From the NCBI GenBank assembly GCA_032719365.1, contig CM064862.1:84315180-84379179 (forward strand): DNA of 64,000 nucleotides. The letters run 5' to 3'. The position numbers and the translations under genes were made by a program. How positions within the stretch are numbered: the stretch's first letter is position 1; every line of letters begins with the position of its first letter. Below the pieces are notes generated by a model, which ran no database searches, had not been told where the DNA came from, and was given only the letters and a program-made list of their open reading frames with translations. Below, piece after piece: positions 45,197 through 57,551 of this stretch. Origin of the DNA: Prinsepia uniflora. Lineage: Eukaryota; Streptophyta; Magnoliopsida; Rosales; Rosaceae.

Positions 45197-46629
45197 ATTA
45201 ATTAAGTCATCTAACCTAACCAGTGATGGTACGTATACGTTTGTTCCACATGTCAGCTTCTCAAACTACCAAGCTATGCTGCTACGGCCATACAGATGGA
45301 TGAAATTCAAAAGTAAAAAACGTTTGAAGTTGCCGTAGTCAATATGAATCGGGCAGCCGTTGACAAAAATATATCTGACGAGATTGAGCCCATGACACTT
45401 ACCTTGCCATTCAAGGCCATTATTATTAACAATGTTTTTTATTTTTATAAAAGAACTTAATAAATATGATTTATAAAAGAACTTAATAGAATTTTATTTA
45501 TTGATTATATTGCTAACTTTAGTCGAGCGCGATCTTGAATATTTAAAGAAGCAATAATTGGTTTATCTTCAATGTAAGAAGCCAAATTAGTTACTCTTAC
45601 TGATTGGGATTTGTCGACTACTTCTTTATATGTACACGTCGACACTATATATGTAAATGCAATTCAATATATCAGCTTTATTTGATGAAAGTTTGAAAGG
45701 ATATGAGAAAAAACCCCCGAAAATCCACACACGCCAAAGAGACCTTTGATTTAGTCTAGAAAGGTGGGAAGTTCACCTCCTATAAACTTTCATTATAATT
45801 TATATATTCTTTAATAAAAGTAGTATTTATATATCTTCATTGTTGTCAACGTCATTAATCCTTCCATTCAGAAAATTCTTGGCCAGATTTTTCTTCCAAC
45901 CAAACGACTGATCGAGAGAAGGGAAGTTGGATTCATTCAAAGGGAAATTCGATCGGAAGTTTTGCGCTTAAAGTTTCGTTATATTCTCTATCATTTATCA
46001 TAAACAGTTGATGAAATAGTATTGAGAACTAATGACAGTAATGATGACAATGACTATCATCCTAGCTCGATCAAAATTCTAAGATTACAATATGTTGCCG
46101 GCCGGCTCTTCAAATTATCCATGCCCATATATATTCAAAGTATAACCGGCCAATCATATTAGGTTGACATTGGAAGTAAAGAAACATATTCTATTCAACA
46201 AATCCATTTAATTTATACATTAAATTTCGCTTTAAAGTTAAGTTTGCGGTCAAACCCGTTGCTCTTTGCAGATGACAATAGCAAGGATTATTCTTTGCTA
46301 ATTGGTAACACGTACGTGTAACACAGGTGGTATTAGATGCATGTGCACTGGAAAAAGAATTAATATTTGTTCATGCAACAACGGTGTTCTAGAAGACTAG
46401 AACGGGGACTCGGGGAGGTTAATGATAGAAATTTGAGAATAGAAATTTTTTTTATTAGATGGGAGGAGGAAATTTTCCATATAATATCTTATCGGGTTCG
46501 AATTTGAGACAAATTGTCTACAAATCAACGTTAAAACTAACTGAATTGGACTCACTTGATGTGAACAAAAATTAACTGACTGTTTGATATAATTTCGTTT
46601 TTTTATTGAAGGAATGTTTTATTTGACAT
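45197..46629. other. intergenic, AT-rich, nothing supported
   Basis: No coding frame or RNA gene seen. A 16-bp direct duplication TATAAAAGAACTTAATA occurs near 45447 and 45470. GGGTTCGAATTTGAGAC at about 46494 resembles a degenerate tRNA-type B box but has no tRNA around it. Confidence 0.4.
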
Positions 46630-47130
46630 CGTAAAAGAGGTACATAGTAAGAGACTAATTCACTAGAATCAATGACAATACTTACAAATACAAAAAAAAA
46701 ACATTACAACAAGGATGGGCAACGTAATGTTTTAGACAACAAGTTTAGTTGATTGGACTCCAGCTGACTATGTGGGAAAGTTCTTTGGGCTGCCTCGTTA
46801 AAAAATCTAGCCTGGAAAAACCCGGTGGGAAAAACCCCGCATAGGAAAAAGAGTGCAGCATATTGTAGACAGTTGTATTATTGAAGCCTTACTGTAATGG
46901 TTCAATTAGCAGTAGTGAGAGGTTTCTGAAATGTTTGATTGGAGAATTGGTGACAACCAAGGAGGACCTTCTTCTATCCTCACAGTAAAATCTAGGATGT
47001 GAAGAGCATTCCTGGCAAGATAGTGGGCTACATTCTTGCTTGAGCGAGGTGCAGATTTATATGTCACGAACTGAAAAAAACTCAGATAGGTATGTGCCTC
47101 TTCGACTAGAGCTACGTCAATATCCAAGCA
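46630..47130 (-). pseudogene. LINE-type RNase H domain remnant
   Basis: The minus-strand frame 46906-47127 reads FFQFVTYKSAPRSSKNVAHY, then LARNAL, and later EEGPPWLSPILQS. This is the usual C-terminal end of the plant RNase H-like domain found in non-LTR retrotransposons and their domesticated pieces (normally ...V.RS.N.VAH.LAR.AL......W.EEGP..). Only this tail is left; there is no RT upstream. The stretch just past it (46780-46860) contains GGAAAAACCCGGTGGGAAAA, a type of sequence often seen beyond the 3' end of such elements. The remnant is non-functional. Confidence 0.6.
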
Positions 47131-47990
47131 TGTTTCTTTGGAGTTGAGAAGTGAAATTGCTTCTTAGGCCCGTCATTTCTCTCTTTTTATTTAAACATCA
47201 TTCTTTTTCTCTAATATTTTCTCTATTTTTTAACTACGTATTATTATTATTATGAAAACATCATTCCGCGTCATATAAAGCCAATAGGCCCGACCCGGCC
47301 CAATGAAGAAAACCCCAACCATGCCCAATAAATAGTAAGCTGGACTTTGACTCAGAAGCTAAAACTCGGAAGCTAAGACTTATTTATCTCAACAACAACC
47401 GGCCCAAACAGTCAGTATTAGCCCGGTCCGAAAGCCTCACTAGTGTCCAGGGCTATGGCATGAAACCGACAGCATATGATGACAACTATTAACAGTGAAC
47501 CACCGAATAAGTATGGAAGTTTCGGCTAGCTGTATCTAGTAGACACTTTCTACCCAGATTTAAAGCCCAGCTATGCTGTCAGGCCCAGAATAGGAACAAC
47601 GTCTATCATAATGAAATTCACAGCTTGGAAAGATAACATCAAGCCACGTGTCGTAACCAAGTCTATGAGCTGCAGGTTTCCCGCCAGTCCGAAAACGGTT
47701 CGCACGTGCCACACCATTACCCATTACTTTCTCATGCAGCGGCCGAGCCTCTGGAAACGGCGAGGGGGCAATAGTGTCATTATGCCCAAAAGTATTTGTC
47801 ATGTTTGTTTTGCTATTGAATAAGAATTTCACGTCTCATTTTTTTTGGGGCCAAATTTCATGTTTCATTTCTGAAAAAACGTACTTGTTCAAAGAAATGA
47901 AAAATCATTTTGGAAGCATATTTTTTTCATTTAAAATTCTATGGAGGGTGCAGCGGTAATTTTAGGACAGGGCATGACATACTGGTTGTC
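47131..47990. other. upstream region of the MYB gene
   Basis: No gene seen. CCACGTGTC at 47644-47652 is a G-box/ABRE-type core about 450 bp before the MYB start codon, which could give abscisic-acid or light responsiveness (inference). Confidence 0.4.
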
Positions 47991-47998
47991 ATATAAAC
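47991..47998 (+). promoter_or_regulatory. candidate TATA box of the MYB gene
   Basis: ATATAAAC about 105 bp upstream of the ATG at 48096, leaving room for a short leader with start about 48025. Confidence 0.5.
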
Positions 47999-48095
47999 TT
48001 TCGGTAGCTGTCTTTTGTCGTGTCAACAGTCATCTATTCAGTCTTGCAGCTAAGTTCGGATACCGGAAGGTTGTCAAGTACGAGTAGGATAGCAA

Positions 48096-50143
48096 ATGGA
48101 AGGGGCGAAGGAAGCCGCCAGCGTCGTCGAAATTGACGCCGGAGACGGTGGAGGGAGCGGCGAAGAGATGGAGCTTGAGGTAGAGGGAGGCGGTGGTAGA
48201 AAGTCTGGGAGAGACAGAGACAGAGTGAAGGGGCCGTGGTCTCCGGAAGAAGACGTGGTACTGAGTCGTCTAGTGAGTAAGTTCGGGGCGAGGAATTGGA
48301 GCTTGATCGCCCGAGGAATTGACGGAAGATCTGGCAAGTCTTGCCGCCTCCGGTGGTGTAATCAGCTCAACCCGTCCGTCAAACGAAAGCCCTTTACTGG
48401 TATCTCAATCCGATCAAATTCATCTAAACCCTCATTTCTGTTACCGAAGTTTGCTTTTTGGAATTTCAAGTTTCAATTTTCCATCTTATTTCGTTTCATG
48501 TGGCTCCTTTGTGAACGATTTGGTAGTGAAAAGTTTCAAACTTTAATTTGATTTGGAAGACTATTGCTTTTAAGTTACATTAACATCGATTTGGTAGTTC
48601 AAAGTTTCTAATTTAATGTAATTTTTAAAGGCTGTTTGAATTAGAGCTATATTAACCTCAGTTTGATAGTTCAACGTTTCAAACTTGATTCTGATTTTTG
48701 AGTATTTGAATTAGAGCTATATCAACAACAATTTGTTTGTTTTTTGTTTTTTTCTTTTGCCATATAGTAATCCAAGTTGTAGCACATTGCTAAGAAGCTA
48801 GTTCAATATTTTAGCATTTGACCATATTGACTCTCTAATTAGATTTATATACCCATGTTTTCAGTCGCTGAAATTTAGACAGTGTCTGGTGTTATCGATG
48901 CATATGTTTTGGAAATTTCATGTAATATGTTATTTGGTTGTTAATTTGATGCAATCATTACCGCAATTGGATCATGTGCTTAAGAAGAGGCAGAGAGAAT
49001 AAAGGTAGGAAGCAAAAGGGTTTGGTTAAGTTTTGCTATAAGAAGGTGGAATTGAATCACAGATTTCTATTGCTTATCTCTTTCATACTAAATAAAGAAA
49101 GCCACATTTGACTATTTGGGTTGTTTTATGCATATATAGTTAGGGGATATGTGTAATGTACTGAAATTTCCTGGCAATTAAATTCTCATTGACATTACTT
49201 ACTGCATTGCGTCCCTTTTTTTATGAATTTATGTTGACATGCAAAGTTTTGAATTGTTTCAGATCTGGAGGATCGGATGATAATTGCTGCCCATGCAGTC
49301 CATGGAAACAAATGGGCTGCAATTGCAAGGCTTCTACCAGGGAGGACAGATAATGCCATAAAAAATCATTGGAATTCCAAGCTAAGGCGCCGGTGCATGG
49401 ACCCTGACAAAGTGAAGTCAGAATCTGGTAATATGGTTGAAGATGGTAGCTTAGACAGAACGAAAGTATCATCTGAAGAAACATTATCATATGGGGATGT
49501 CAATTCTTCGAAATCTATGGAAGGAAGAGAAGTCAATTCCTTAGAGCTTATGGATGATCAATATCAAGACAAGGGCTCAACGGAGGGTCAGTTTAGTCTT
49601 GAAGTCAAGGAACCGTCTACCCTTTTTAAACCAGTGGCACGCATTAGTGCTTTTAGTGTATATGATCATGGAGATAGCCAGGAGCCTGAATCCTCATTCC
49701 CAAGGCCGGTTCCTGTGCAAGTACCTCTCCTTCAAGCATCAAAACTAAATGTCAACATCAGCAAATTGCTCGAAGGTGTTTATGGTGAGCGGCCAGTGCC
49801 TGATCAGTGTGGCCATGGTTGTTGTTGTACACAAAATGGTAGGAATGCTCAAAGTCAAAAATCATTGTTGGGGCCAGAATTTGTGGAGTTCTCCGAACCT
49901 CCCTCATTTCCGAGTTTCGAATTGGCTGCTATTGCCACGGATATAAGCAACCTTGCTTGGCTTAAAAGTGGGTTGGAGAATAGTAGTGTGAGAGCAATGG
50001 GCAATGAAGCTGGTAGAACAGCACCTCATGAGCCTCAAGGGCAAATCAGGCTTTTTGAGGAGAGTAGAATGAACCATCTTTCGCATTTTGAAGTGAGAAA
50101 AGATAGGTTAATTGGCATGAAGGCCAATGTGATATCAATCTAA
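48096..50143 (+). CDS. R2R3-MYB transcription factor, MYB1/MYB25/MYB109-like
   Basis: Two coding exons, 48096-48399 and 49263-50143, joined across a GTATCT...TTTCAG intron of 863 bp. The codon for D102 is split. The product is 394 aa. An acidic/glycine-rich N-terminus (1-40) leads to MYB repeat R2 at about 44-94 (W48, W68, W87) and R3 at about 100-145 (F100 in the first W position, W119, W138). The recognition helices contain GRSGKSCRLRWCNQL and GRTDNAIKNHWNSKLRRR. The motif KSCRLRWCNQLNP and a C-terminal LLGPEFVEF...ELAAIATDISNLAWLKSGLE (about 303-340) place it with the Arabidopsis MYB1/25/109 group rather than with flavonoid MYBs. It is a nuclear DNA-binding regulator; targets are not deducible. 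The frame is complete and appears functional. The intron inside R3 is consistent with the conserved position in this group. Confidence 0.93.
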
Positions 50144-52350
50144 ACTGGTAATGTTCTGCTACAATCCCAAGCTGTGGACTCAGGCTAGCTCAGGTCACTG
50201 CTTAAACCAAGTAGGGTCGATGCTTTGTGATGTAGATTCTTAAAGAGTCATTGATAAGGGGAAGATTCAATTTCTTTTTTGAGAAAGTTTTCAATAACTT
50301 TGATCTGGGTTCGTGAATGTCGTACTCCATACATAACTTGCCTTTCTGTGTTGTTTGCACGCTTCTGGTGATGTAAAACCATGAAGCAGAAATTTGCGTG
50401 TCAAGCTGTTGGAGTGGTGCGAAATTCACAGTTCCATGTGTTCGAGTGGGAGATGAAACCAGTAAATTTGTTTGGAATCTCTGATCGTTTTCCTTTCTTT
50501 CATACCATATGCTTGTAGTTACTTATTTAGCTCAACAGTACTTGAAGTAGACTCTTTTCAACTCAAGAAAGTTTCTTCCTTGAGCTGCTGCTCAAGTTCG
50601 GAAATTGGTTTCTCTACTTCTGTTTGATTTGTTACCATAAATCCCATCGATCTAATATGTTCAAAGTTCCTATATTACTCGTAATCCATATTTCGGTCTC
50701 TCTCTTCCTATGGGAGATTAGTGTCTTGTAATTCAAGTTTTTCAACATATGAAAAACTAGCTTTCATATACATTAACATCAAAGGAGTTTTCAGTCTCCA
50801 TTAAGCTTCCAAGAAGATTCAGTTCTTCTTAAGTTCTCGGTGCTTGATTTCTAGTTGTGCGCTACACATTCTAAAGTTCTATTGTTTCATGATTGTTGCA
50901 TTGTTTGACATTTCTCGTCAAACAGACGCTACCCTATATTAGTGCAGCATTAAGAAAGTAGGCCTCAGGAACGGCTCCTGAATTCAATTTTCAGATGGGT
51001 TAAACTTACATATTAAGTGTAAAAAAATCGACTATATAAATAAATATTATTAAATATAAAAGATACACTAAGTTAAGGTGACACATAATAAACCTTATCT
51101 CTCAAATGCAAAATATGTATAAATAAAAATTTGATTGAAAAACGAAAAATAAATTATAACAAAGCCTCTAATTAAACATACTTTGCAAATACAAATGATC
51201 ATTTTTTAATTTTAAATTGTACCATTCAAGCCTTAAAAAAATCAAAATTCATTATCTCTCCATACTGATAATATAAATAAAGTCACTTTCAATGTGAGGA
51301 TCATACAATCAGAAAGGAATGCATCGCCTATTTTTTTTAGTTCAAACTCAAAAATTGTGATTTGTGAGACTTAAAAAAAAGGTGAAGAAAAGAAAGAAAA
51401 AATGCAGAAATAGTGTACCCTCATTTCTTTGATGTTTTTTATGTCTTTCTAATGGATGAAAATATCCGCAATATCTATAAAAATTTTGTCCATATATCCA
51501 TATTTTGGGGGCTCGACATAAAAACATGGGAGATAATTATCCGTGATATTTTCATGAATATATCAGTATTTAAGGATCTTGACATAACAGGAAGGGAGAA
51601 AGATTTCCTCTCAATTTTCATGATATATGTATTAGTATTGTATAAATATTATTGGATGCTTAAATTTTTTCTAAAAGTTTATTCAAAATTTTTAAGTTTT
51701 AGAGTAAATTTCCTACTTTCTTTTGTTGAGCGTGAACGATATTGATATCGATATAAAAATCAATATTTCCATAAATGTAAGTGTTAATATTTTATGACAA
51801 AATGATATTTTCATCCTTCGCCATATTCAGGTGTGTGCGTGTTTGAATCTTTTAAATTATCTGATTTTTAAATTAAAGTGTATTAAATTAATTAAATTAA
51901 GTTGAATTAGTTAAATTTGGATGTGCTACTTACAATTTTCAAGAACTTACAATAAGTGGAAAGGGCTATAGCCCTCGCAGCCCATACGAAGCATCCGTCC
52001 ATGGTAGGCCCTACTTCCCAATGATGGGGATTAGGTTAATATCTAATATGAAGTGATTTTATAGCTGCAAAATATCATATATGAAGTGGATAAACTACGG
52101 CATGTTGACATGTGATGTTTTATATGATCTTTGGTCGTAGCCCAAAGTGTGCAATTAGGCATAGTGCCGCTGTAGTTGGAATTCAACTTATGAGGGGCAA
52201 CAAGCAAGAACCTTTACCAAAATGTAGACCCAAGAAGAAATGAATTTTGTGCCCCCGAAGCCTCTCTTCCTTTTTGTGCAATGTAGCTGTCGAGGACGAA
52301 CTGCTCCAGTGGATTTATTTTAAAGAAGAAAAAGACAGATTTGGTTTGGG
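50144..52350. other. intergenic, AT-rich
   Basis: Includes the MYB 3' UTR (first few hundred bases). No gene seen. The piece 51413-51830 is rich in ATATCC/GATAT words and GATATTGATATCGATAT, reminiscent of the MITE ends at 7450 but without clear TIRs or TSD. Confidence 0.4.
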
Positions 52351-52374
52351 GCAGGGCAGGGCAGGGCAGGGCAG
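52351..52374. repeat. (GCAGG)n microsatellite
   Basis: Four perfect GCAGG units plus GCAG following GGG. Confidence 0.9.
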
Positions 52375-54874
52375 TGACTAAGACTGATGAGAAAGTGGAG
52401 GAGGTGGGTCTGTTCCACCACCTACATTACACATCATGTTACAGAAGAAAGTACGGTTTTTTGGGCTAATTGGTGGCGGTGCTCTTGTTGGCTGCAAATT
52501 ATTTTTTGATTCAAAGAGATGGGAATCATGGATGACCCACAAGGGAAGGGCCACACCGCAAGGAAGGGAGCAAACTAAAGCAAAAAACAAAAGGACAACA
52601 AGGAATAAGATTCCAAGGCTATATCTAAGAGCCAAACACCATCACAATCTCCGTAATTACATTTTTGAAATTGGCAATTTTGTCAATGTTTTCTGAATTT
52701 GAACTACTACTTTACGATAAGGAAGGATTTGGTTATATTGCAGAATGGGAAGGAAAATTTAGGGGTTGGATCTTGGGATGCAACGACAACAATAATTGGA
52801 ATGTAGTTCATTTCATTTCCTTATCAAGCCTTCTTTTTTCCCATTAGCTTTAGTTTTCAATTAATAATAAATAAAAATTGTAACTTTAGTGTTCTTCACG
52901 CAAAGGCAGCAGATTACATGAGCATGAGCAACACTGACCTTGAGGTGGTCCACCACTAGTCAACTGCAGAAACTGCTGAGCACCCAAAAAAGAGAACAAA
53001 AACAGTCTCATTATCTGCTGCGAAAGTGCAGAAACTACCCATGCCCATCTGCATGTGCCAAGTATCCACAATCAACGGACAGGATTTCATCCATCTCATT
53101 GTTTACTTTTGATACAGAAATAAACGACTGTGATTGTGCACAACAATACAAGATGGTGGATTGAGATGCAGAGAGACATATCCGAAACTTTTTTTGTATT
53201 CGTAGGTTGTAACAGAAGTACAGGACAGCAGCAGCCAGCAGCTACTGTGGCTTAAAAAAAGTATTTGTGGGTTAACTGAAAGTAAATAAGTTAAGTGAGG
53301 ACAAGCCAAATTAGCTAATTCATGGTTGGGTCCTGACACCATTGCTCCTTTTCTTCTAAAAATCCCAATATTCTCTGCCTTCCAAGGTTGCCCATTTCTG
53401 GCGGCAAAACAGTCTTTTTCGGGACATTACTAAAAGGAAAATATTATGCATTTGTGTACGTAATTATTTGCAAATCTTAAACAGAAAAATTATTATACAA
53501 CTTATCTGATTTAGGAGAGTGACTTTACTTAGCCTAATTTTATTGTCTTTTATTTTCTCTCTCTATCTATCTCTTTCCATTATGTAATTGTCCATTTTTA
53601 ATTGAAAAATGTCTAATTACCAAAAAATATGATAAAAATAATTGATGTAGGAGACGGACATTCCTATCTCGACCTCGTTGGCCTACCTTACTCTACTAAA
53701 ATTCCTCTCATTTTGTGTGATAGTCTCTCCTACATCTAAGACGAGGAACAATGAAACATGGATGGAGAATAGTTTCCTTGATTTAGACATCCATATCATT
53801 AATAGGAGGTAAAACAAACTATGGGTTTTATAGATACATATCATGAGAACATTTAGAGTACAACACCGCCCTATACAACTAATTGACCCAATTTACAATG
53901 AATTGAATTTTACATTTGGGTCTTATTTTACTAGACCATAAGTTCTCGTCGTATTTGTGCTTGTGTAGGAATGTGTAATATTTTAAAATGAAGAACGATT
54001 TAATAGTGATAGATAATATTGTAGACATATATGATGTGAAAATTCAAAAAAATTTAATGTGCAATTAACATATAAAATATCTAATTACTTTGGACTCTTG
54101 TATTTTAGTCGTATCGAGCTCCGCCATAATTTATGCCCTCAGCATGTGGGTGCATAAAAATCTCTTAACATCTTAAAAGATGAAACAATGGATCCGAGAT
54201 ATATATTTTTGTACACATATAAAACGTAAAAATTAATAAATAACGAGAAAATTTGATAAATAAAAAAAAATTTTAATAAACCCACGATACATACACCTTA
54301 TCCAACAACTTTCACAATCAAATGACTCTTGTATTTTGGCCCCCATCTATCTTCACCATAATTTCCTCCACTTTGTAGACACGTATGATAGAAACCCAAT
54401 AAGCATGCAAAAATATAAAATCAGTACACAAAAATTTTCTACATTAAGTCATTAATTGCTGAAAACAACTTGAAGTTGACTCAAATTCTTAATGAGTTGA
54501 TATAGAATTGGTATTTTTCCAAAGGTGTAGGTATCATCACTCCGTTGCAGAATCTACACCACATTAATGTGGTTGATCTTTCATTTCATTAATGGACATG
54601 TTTGTGACACAAGCTCAATATACTAATACAAAGATTCATCATTCTAGTATGGCACCAAATATTCCACCAGCTTTTTTTTTTCTTTTTTCTTCTCCTTTTA
54701 ATTTCACTTAACACTGCTTTTTCAAATATGGAGTTGTCTTTATCAATGAAATCTCTTCTGAAATAATCAGTGCACCCACAGCACGTTTCTGCATCATCTG
54801 TTACTCCTTCAAGAGGGTCCAACCCAGTCTTCCCTCTCAGACCATTCTCTCTCTCTCTGATAAAAAAAAACAAA

Positions 54875-54877
<3 letters not shown>
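52375..54877. other. intergenic, no gene supported
   Basis: Frames on both strands lack start codons, domains or splice support. Two diverged direct copies of about 55 bp (beginning GGACTCTTGTATTTTAG at 54092 and TGACTCTTGTATTTTGG at 54323) lie in this stretch. Confidence 0.4.

Positions 54878-54910
<33 letters not shown>
54878..54910. repeat. (CT)n microsatellite upstream of the RING-CH gene
   Basis: About 16 uninterrupted CT units, with a shorter CT run at 54846-54858. It lies about 290 bp before the RING-CH start codon, in the promoter or leader, where CT-rich tracts are common in plants. Confidence 0.9.
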
Positions 54911-54913
<3 letters not shown>

Positions 54914-55196
54914 GCAAGCAATTCTTCAAGCTCCCAACTTTTGTCTTAAATTGATCAAAAATTTTTTGGTGCATTAAATCTGTAGCCATCAAAATACTAA
55001 TTTAAACATTTATATTGGAGTTGAAGCGCACCTAATCCAATACCCACTTTTTTAGGTTCTCGTTTTCCATCAATTTTTCTTTCTAAAATGGGATTTAGAA
55101 ATCACAAAGCTCCATCCTTTAGTGCATGAATGCTCTGTTTTTGGCCTCTCCCCCAAGTTTTATCTTCTGGGTCGTTGAAATCTTTAGCCTCCGAAC

Positions 55197-57002
55197 ATGT
55201 CCCAACTCGATTTAGAGCAAGGCCTTCCCCGCCGCTCCTTTTCCAGAAGCGACGTCGGCAGCGACGGCAGTGCCTGCTTCTCGGACGCAGACGACGGAGG
55301 GTCGTGTTACTCCCAGTTCTTCTCGACCACTGGTGGGTCCTACGACGACTACAATTTCGGCTATGTCTCTGACGCTGAGGCTGTGGTGGTTGTCCCTAAC
55401 TCCGGGAGAGTCTCATCGGCGTCTGACTGTTCGGTGGAGGTCGAAATTGAGAGTGGAGTGCCTGATATTAAGGTGCATTTGGATAGAGTAGAGAGAGATT
55501 GTAGGATCTGTCACCTGGGTTTGGAGAGTAACAGCCATGAATCTGGACATCCAATTGAATTGGGTTGTTCTTGCAAGGATGATTTGGCTGCTGCCCACAA
55601 GAATTGTGCTGATACTTGGTTCAAAATCAAGGGAAACAAGTCAGTTCTAATTTCTCTCTGCTTATTATATTAAAAGTACATATTTTATTTTAAAGTTTGT
55701 GTCTTCTTTAATTTATTGGCTACCCACGTAGGCATTTACTGAATCTCCCTTCCGAAAAACCTAATACTTATATAGAAAACCTCATTTTTACTCAATTTTC
55801 TTCGACTTACATCTCATTTCTGAAGCGTCATTTCTTTAGAGATGAGATTTTCTCTTTTTAAAATCATGCAAGTTCATGTCTTTTATTGGTTATAACTTTA
55901 TATGTTGATAAGAGCCTATGATGGTCTTATTAGCCCTTAATTGCTTTGGATTAGTCCAATTCTTAATGTTGAAGGAAGGAGGAAGGATTCACTTTTGCTT
56001 TTTTTTTTTTTTTATCAATGATTCACTTTTGCTTAAACAACTGGGAAGATTAATGAAAAAGAGGGCAATGAAGAGGGTGAAGGGGAAGAAAGGGTAAAGC
56101 AATTGAATTTGAATGTGTGGCCAAGTAGAAACTAGAATTTCTTGCTTCTGTTTTTTTCTCCAAGTATAGGAATCTCTTCTTCACTGCTTCTCTTCTCTTT
56201 TTCCTTTGTGAATTGCGATTCTCTTTATCAAAGTGGGGATTTGACATCTTGTAAATAAACTTACAATTTACTGTGTGCATATCCACAGTTTGAGTTTGAT
56301 GTAGAATTATTGGTATAAAGTTTTCTGACTCTAAATTATTAAGCTTTTGGCTGATTGCCACGTGTCATTTCTCGTTTAATACTGCTGAGTGCTGACAGAT
56401 AAATTTATGGTGGCAATGCCACTTGTAATCCCAGGTGCAATGTCCTGATGATGATCAAATATTCCTTAAACCTAGCATTGTTATGCAAATCCTCATCTAA
56501 TACTTGTACCACATCCTTCAATCAAATCTGATAATTTCCATGTTTGAATCTCAAAATCTCAATGTTTGAATATGAAAATGAGGATCTCTGCTTTGCGTTT
56601 TGATGTATTTGTCTGGGTTCAATTTGTTACAGATCTTAGTTTACATCGTTTTGACTCGAATTTTTTTTTTTCACTCATAGTTTCTTCTGGAAATTGCTGA
56701 AGTGACAAAATTGGTAGGTTAGTATATTGAATTCAGACTACATTGTATGCAGGACGTGCGAGATATGTCAGTCAGTTGCGCGCAACGTTGTTGGACCAAA
56801 TGACATTGAGTTTACCGAGCAGTTGAATGAATCCAGCAACAGTGCCTCATCAACAGCTGCAGTCTCAGCACCGGCGACCTCTGCCGAGACTCCAAGCTTC
56901 TGGCATGGCCATCGCTTCCTCAACTTCCTTCTGGCTTGTATGGTATTTGCTTTTGTCATATCATGGCTCTTTCACTTTAATGTTCCGTCGTCAAATCACT
57001 GA
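55197..57002 (+). CDS. RING-CH (RINGv) zinc-finger membrane protein, probable E3 ligase
   Basis: Two coding exons, 55197-55639 and 56753-57002, joined over a GTCAGT...TATGCAG intron (1113 bp); K148 is split. The product is 230 aa. The serine/aspartate-rich N-terminus (1-95) is followed by a perfect C4HC3 RING-CH domain: C102, C105, C124, C126, H134, C137, C150, C153 (spacing C-x2-C-x18-C-x-C-x7-H-x2-C-x12-C-x2-C). The intron falls between the sixth and seventh zinc ligands. A single hydrophobic segment (about 203-223, FLNFLLACMVFAFVISWLF) near the C-terminus predicts a tail-anchored membrane protein. RING-CH proteins generally pass ubiquitin from an E2 to membrane substrates; the substrate is unknown here. 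The neighbour downstream (BSK5-like) is convergent. The gene is complete. Confidence 0.92.
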
Positions 57003-57551
57003 GCTCATAGAAAAAATGGAAAAAGGAAAAAATTTAGTTCTTGAAGAAGCTGCAAATCTGCTGTATTATGAGGAACACATAGTTCCAAGACCCAGCAGCA
57101 TTGATATAGATAGCAATATATTGTCTTAGTAGATGGCCCTTGTTTATAAGCCATAGCTTTGTCAGGTCTCTTCAAGGCTTTTATAGGGTATATATTTATA
57201 TAAAATATTTCTTTTTTCCTTTTTGGCCAGTGTCATTGGTGTTCAATGAATAACAAGACAATTGCTGAATTAAATTGTATGATATCTTCATTGCCTTCCA
57301 GGATTATCCATTGTTGAAGAAAAATATATAAATCCCTGCTTGAATCACCACATTATGAAATAAAGAGACACCAGAACACAAATATTGAAACAACAAAATA
57401 ATTGTCCAGGAATCTTGAATTGAAGCAAGCAAAGCTTAAAATACTCAAATCATAACAGTAAAGAATAGATACAAGGCTAAACAAGACTACTAATAAATTC
57501 GTCAAGGCGATGTTAATGGAAAAAATAAAAATAAAAATTAGGCTATACACT
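57003..57551. other. spacer between convergent RING-CH and BSK genes
   Basis: Holds the 3' UTRs of both genes, with about 550 bp between stop codons. No other feature seen. Confidence 0.6.

Noticed and set aside
46485..46515. GGGTTCGAATTTGAGAC as tRNA remnant
   Set aside because: Only one arm-like motif is seen, without a tRNA fold.
51413..51830. Second Mutator-like MITE copy suggested by GATATTGATATCGATAT words
   Set aside because: No matching TIR pair or 9-bp TSD could be found.
52378..52635. 85-codon minus-strand frame with a strong hydrophobic signal-peptide-like start and proline-rich end
   Set aside because: The first codon is TTG and a TGA lies in frame just upstream, so there is no ATG for the hydrophobic part. 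It would need an unseen upstream exon.
53645..53740. Small inverted repeat TGTAGGAGAC / GTCTCTCCTACA as a mini-MITE
   Set aside because: Only about 10 imperfect bp of inverted repeat and no target duplication visible.
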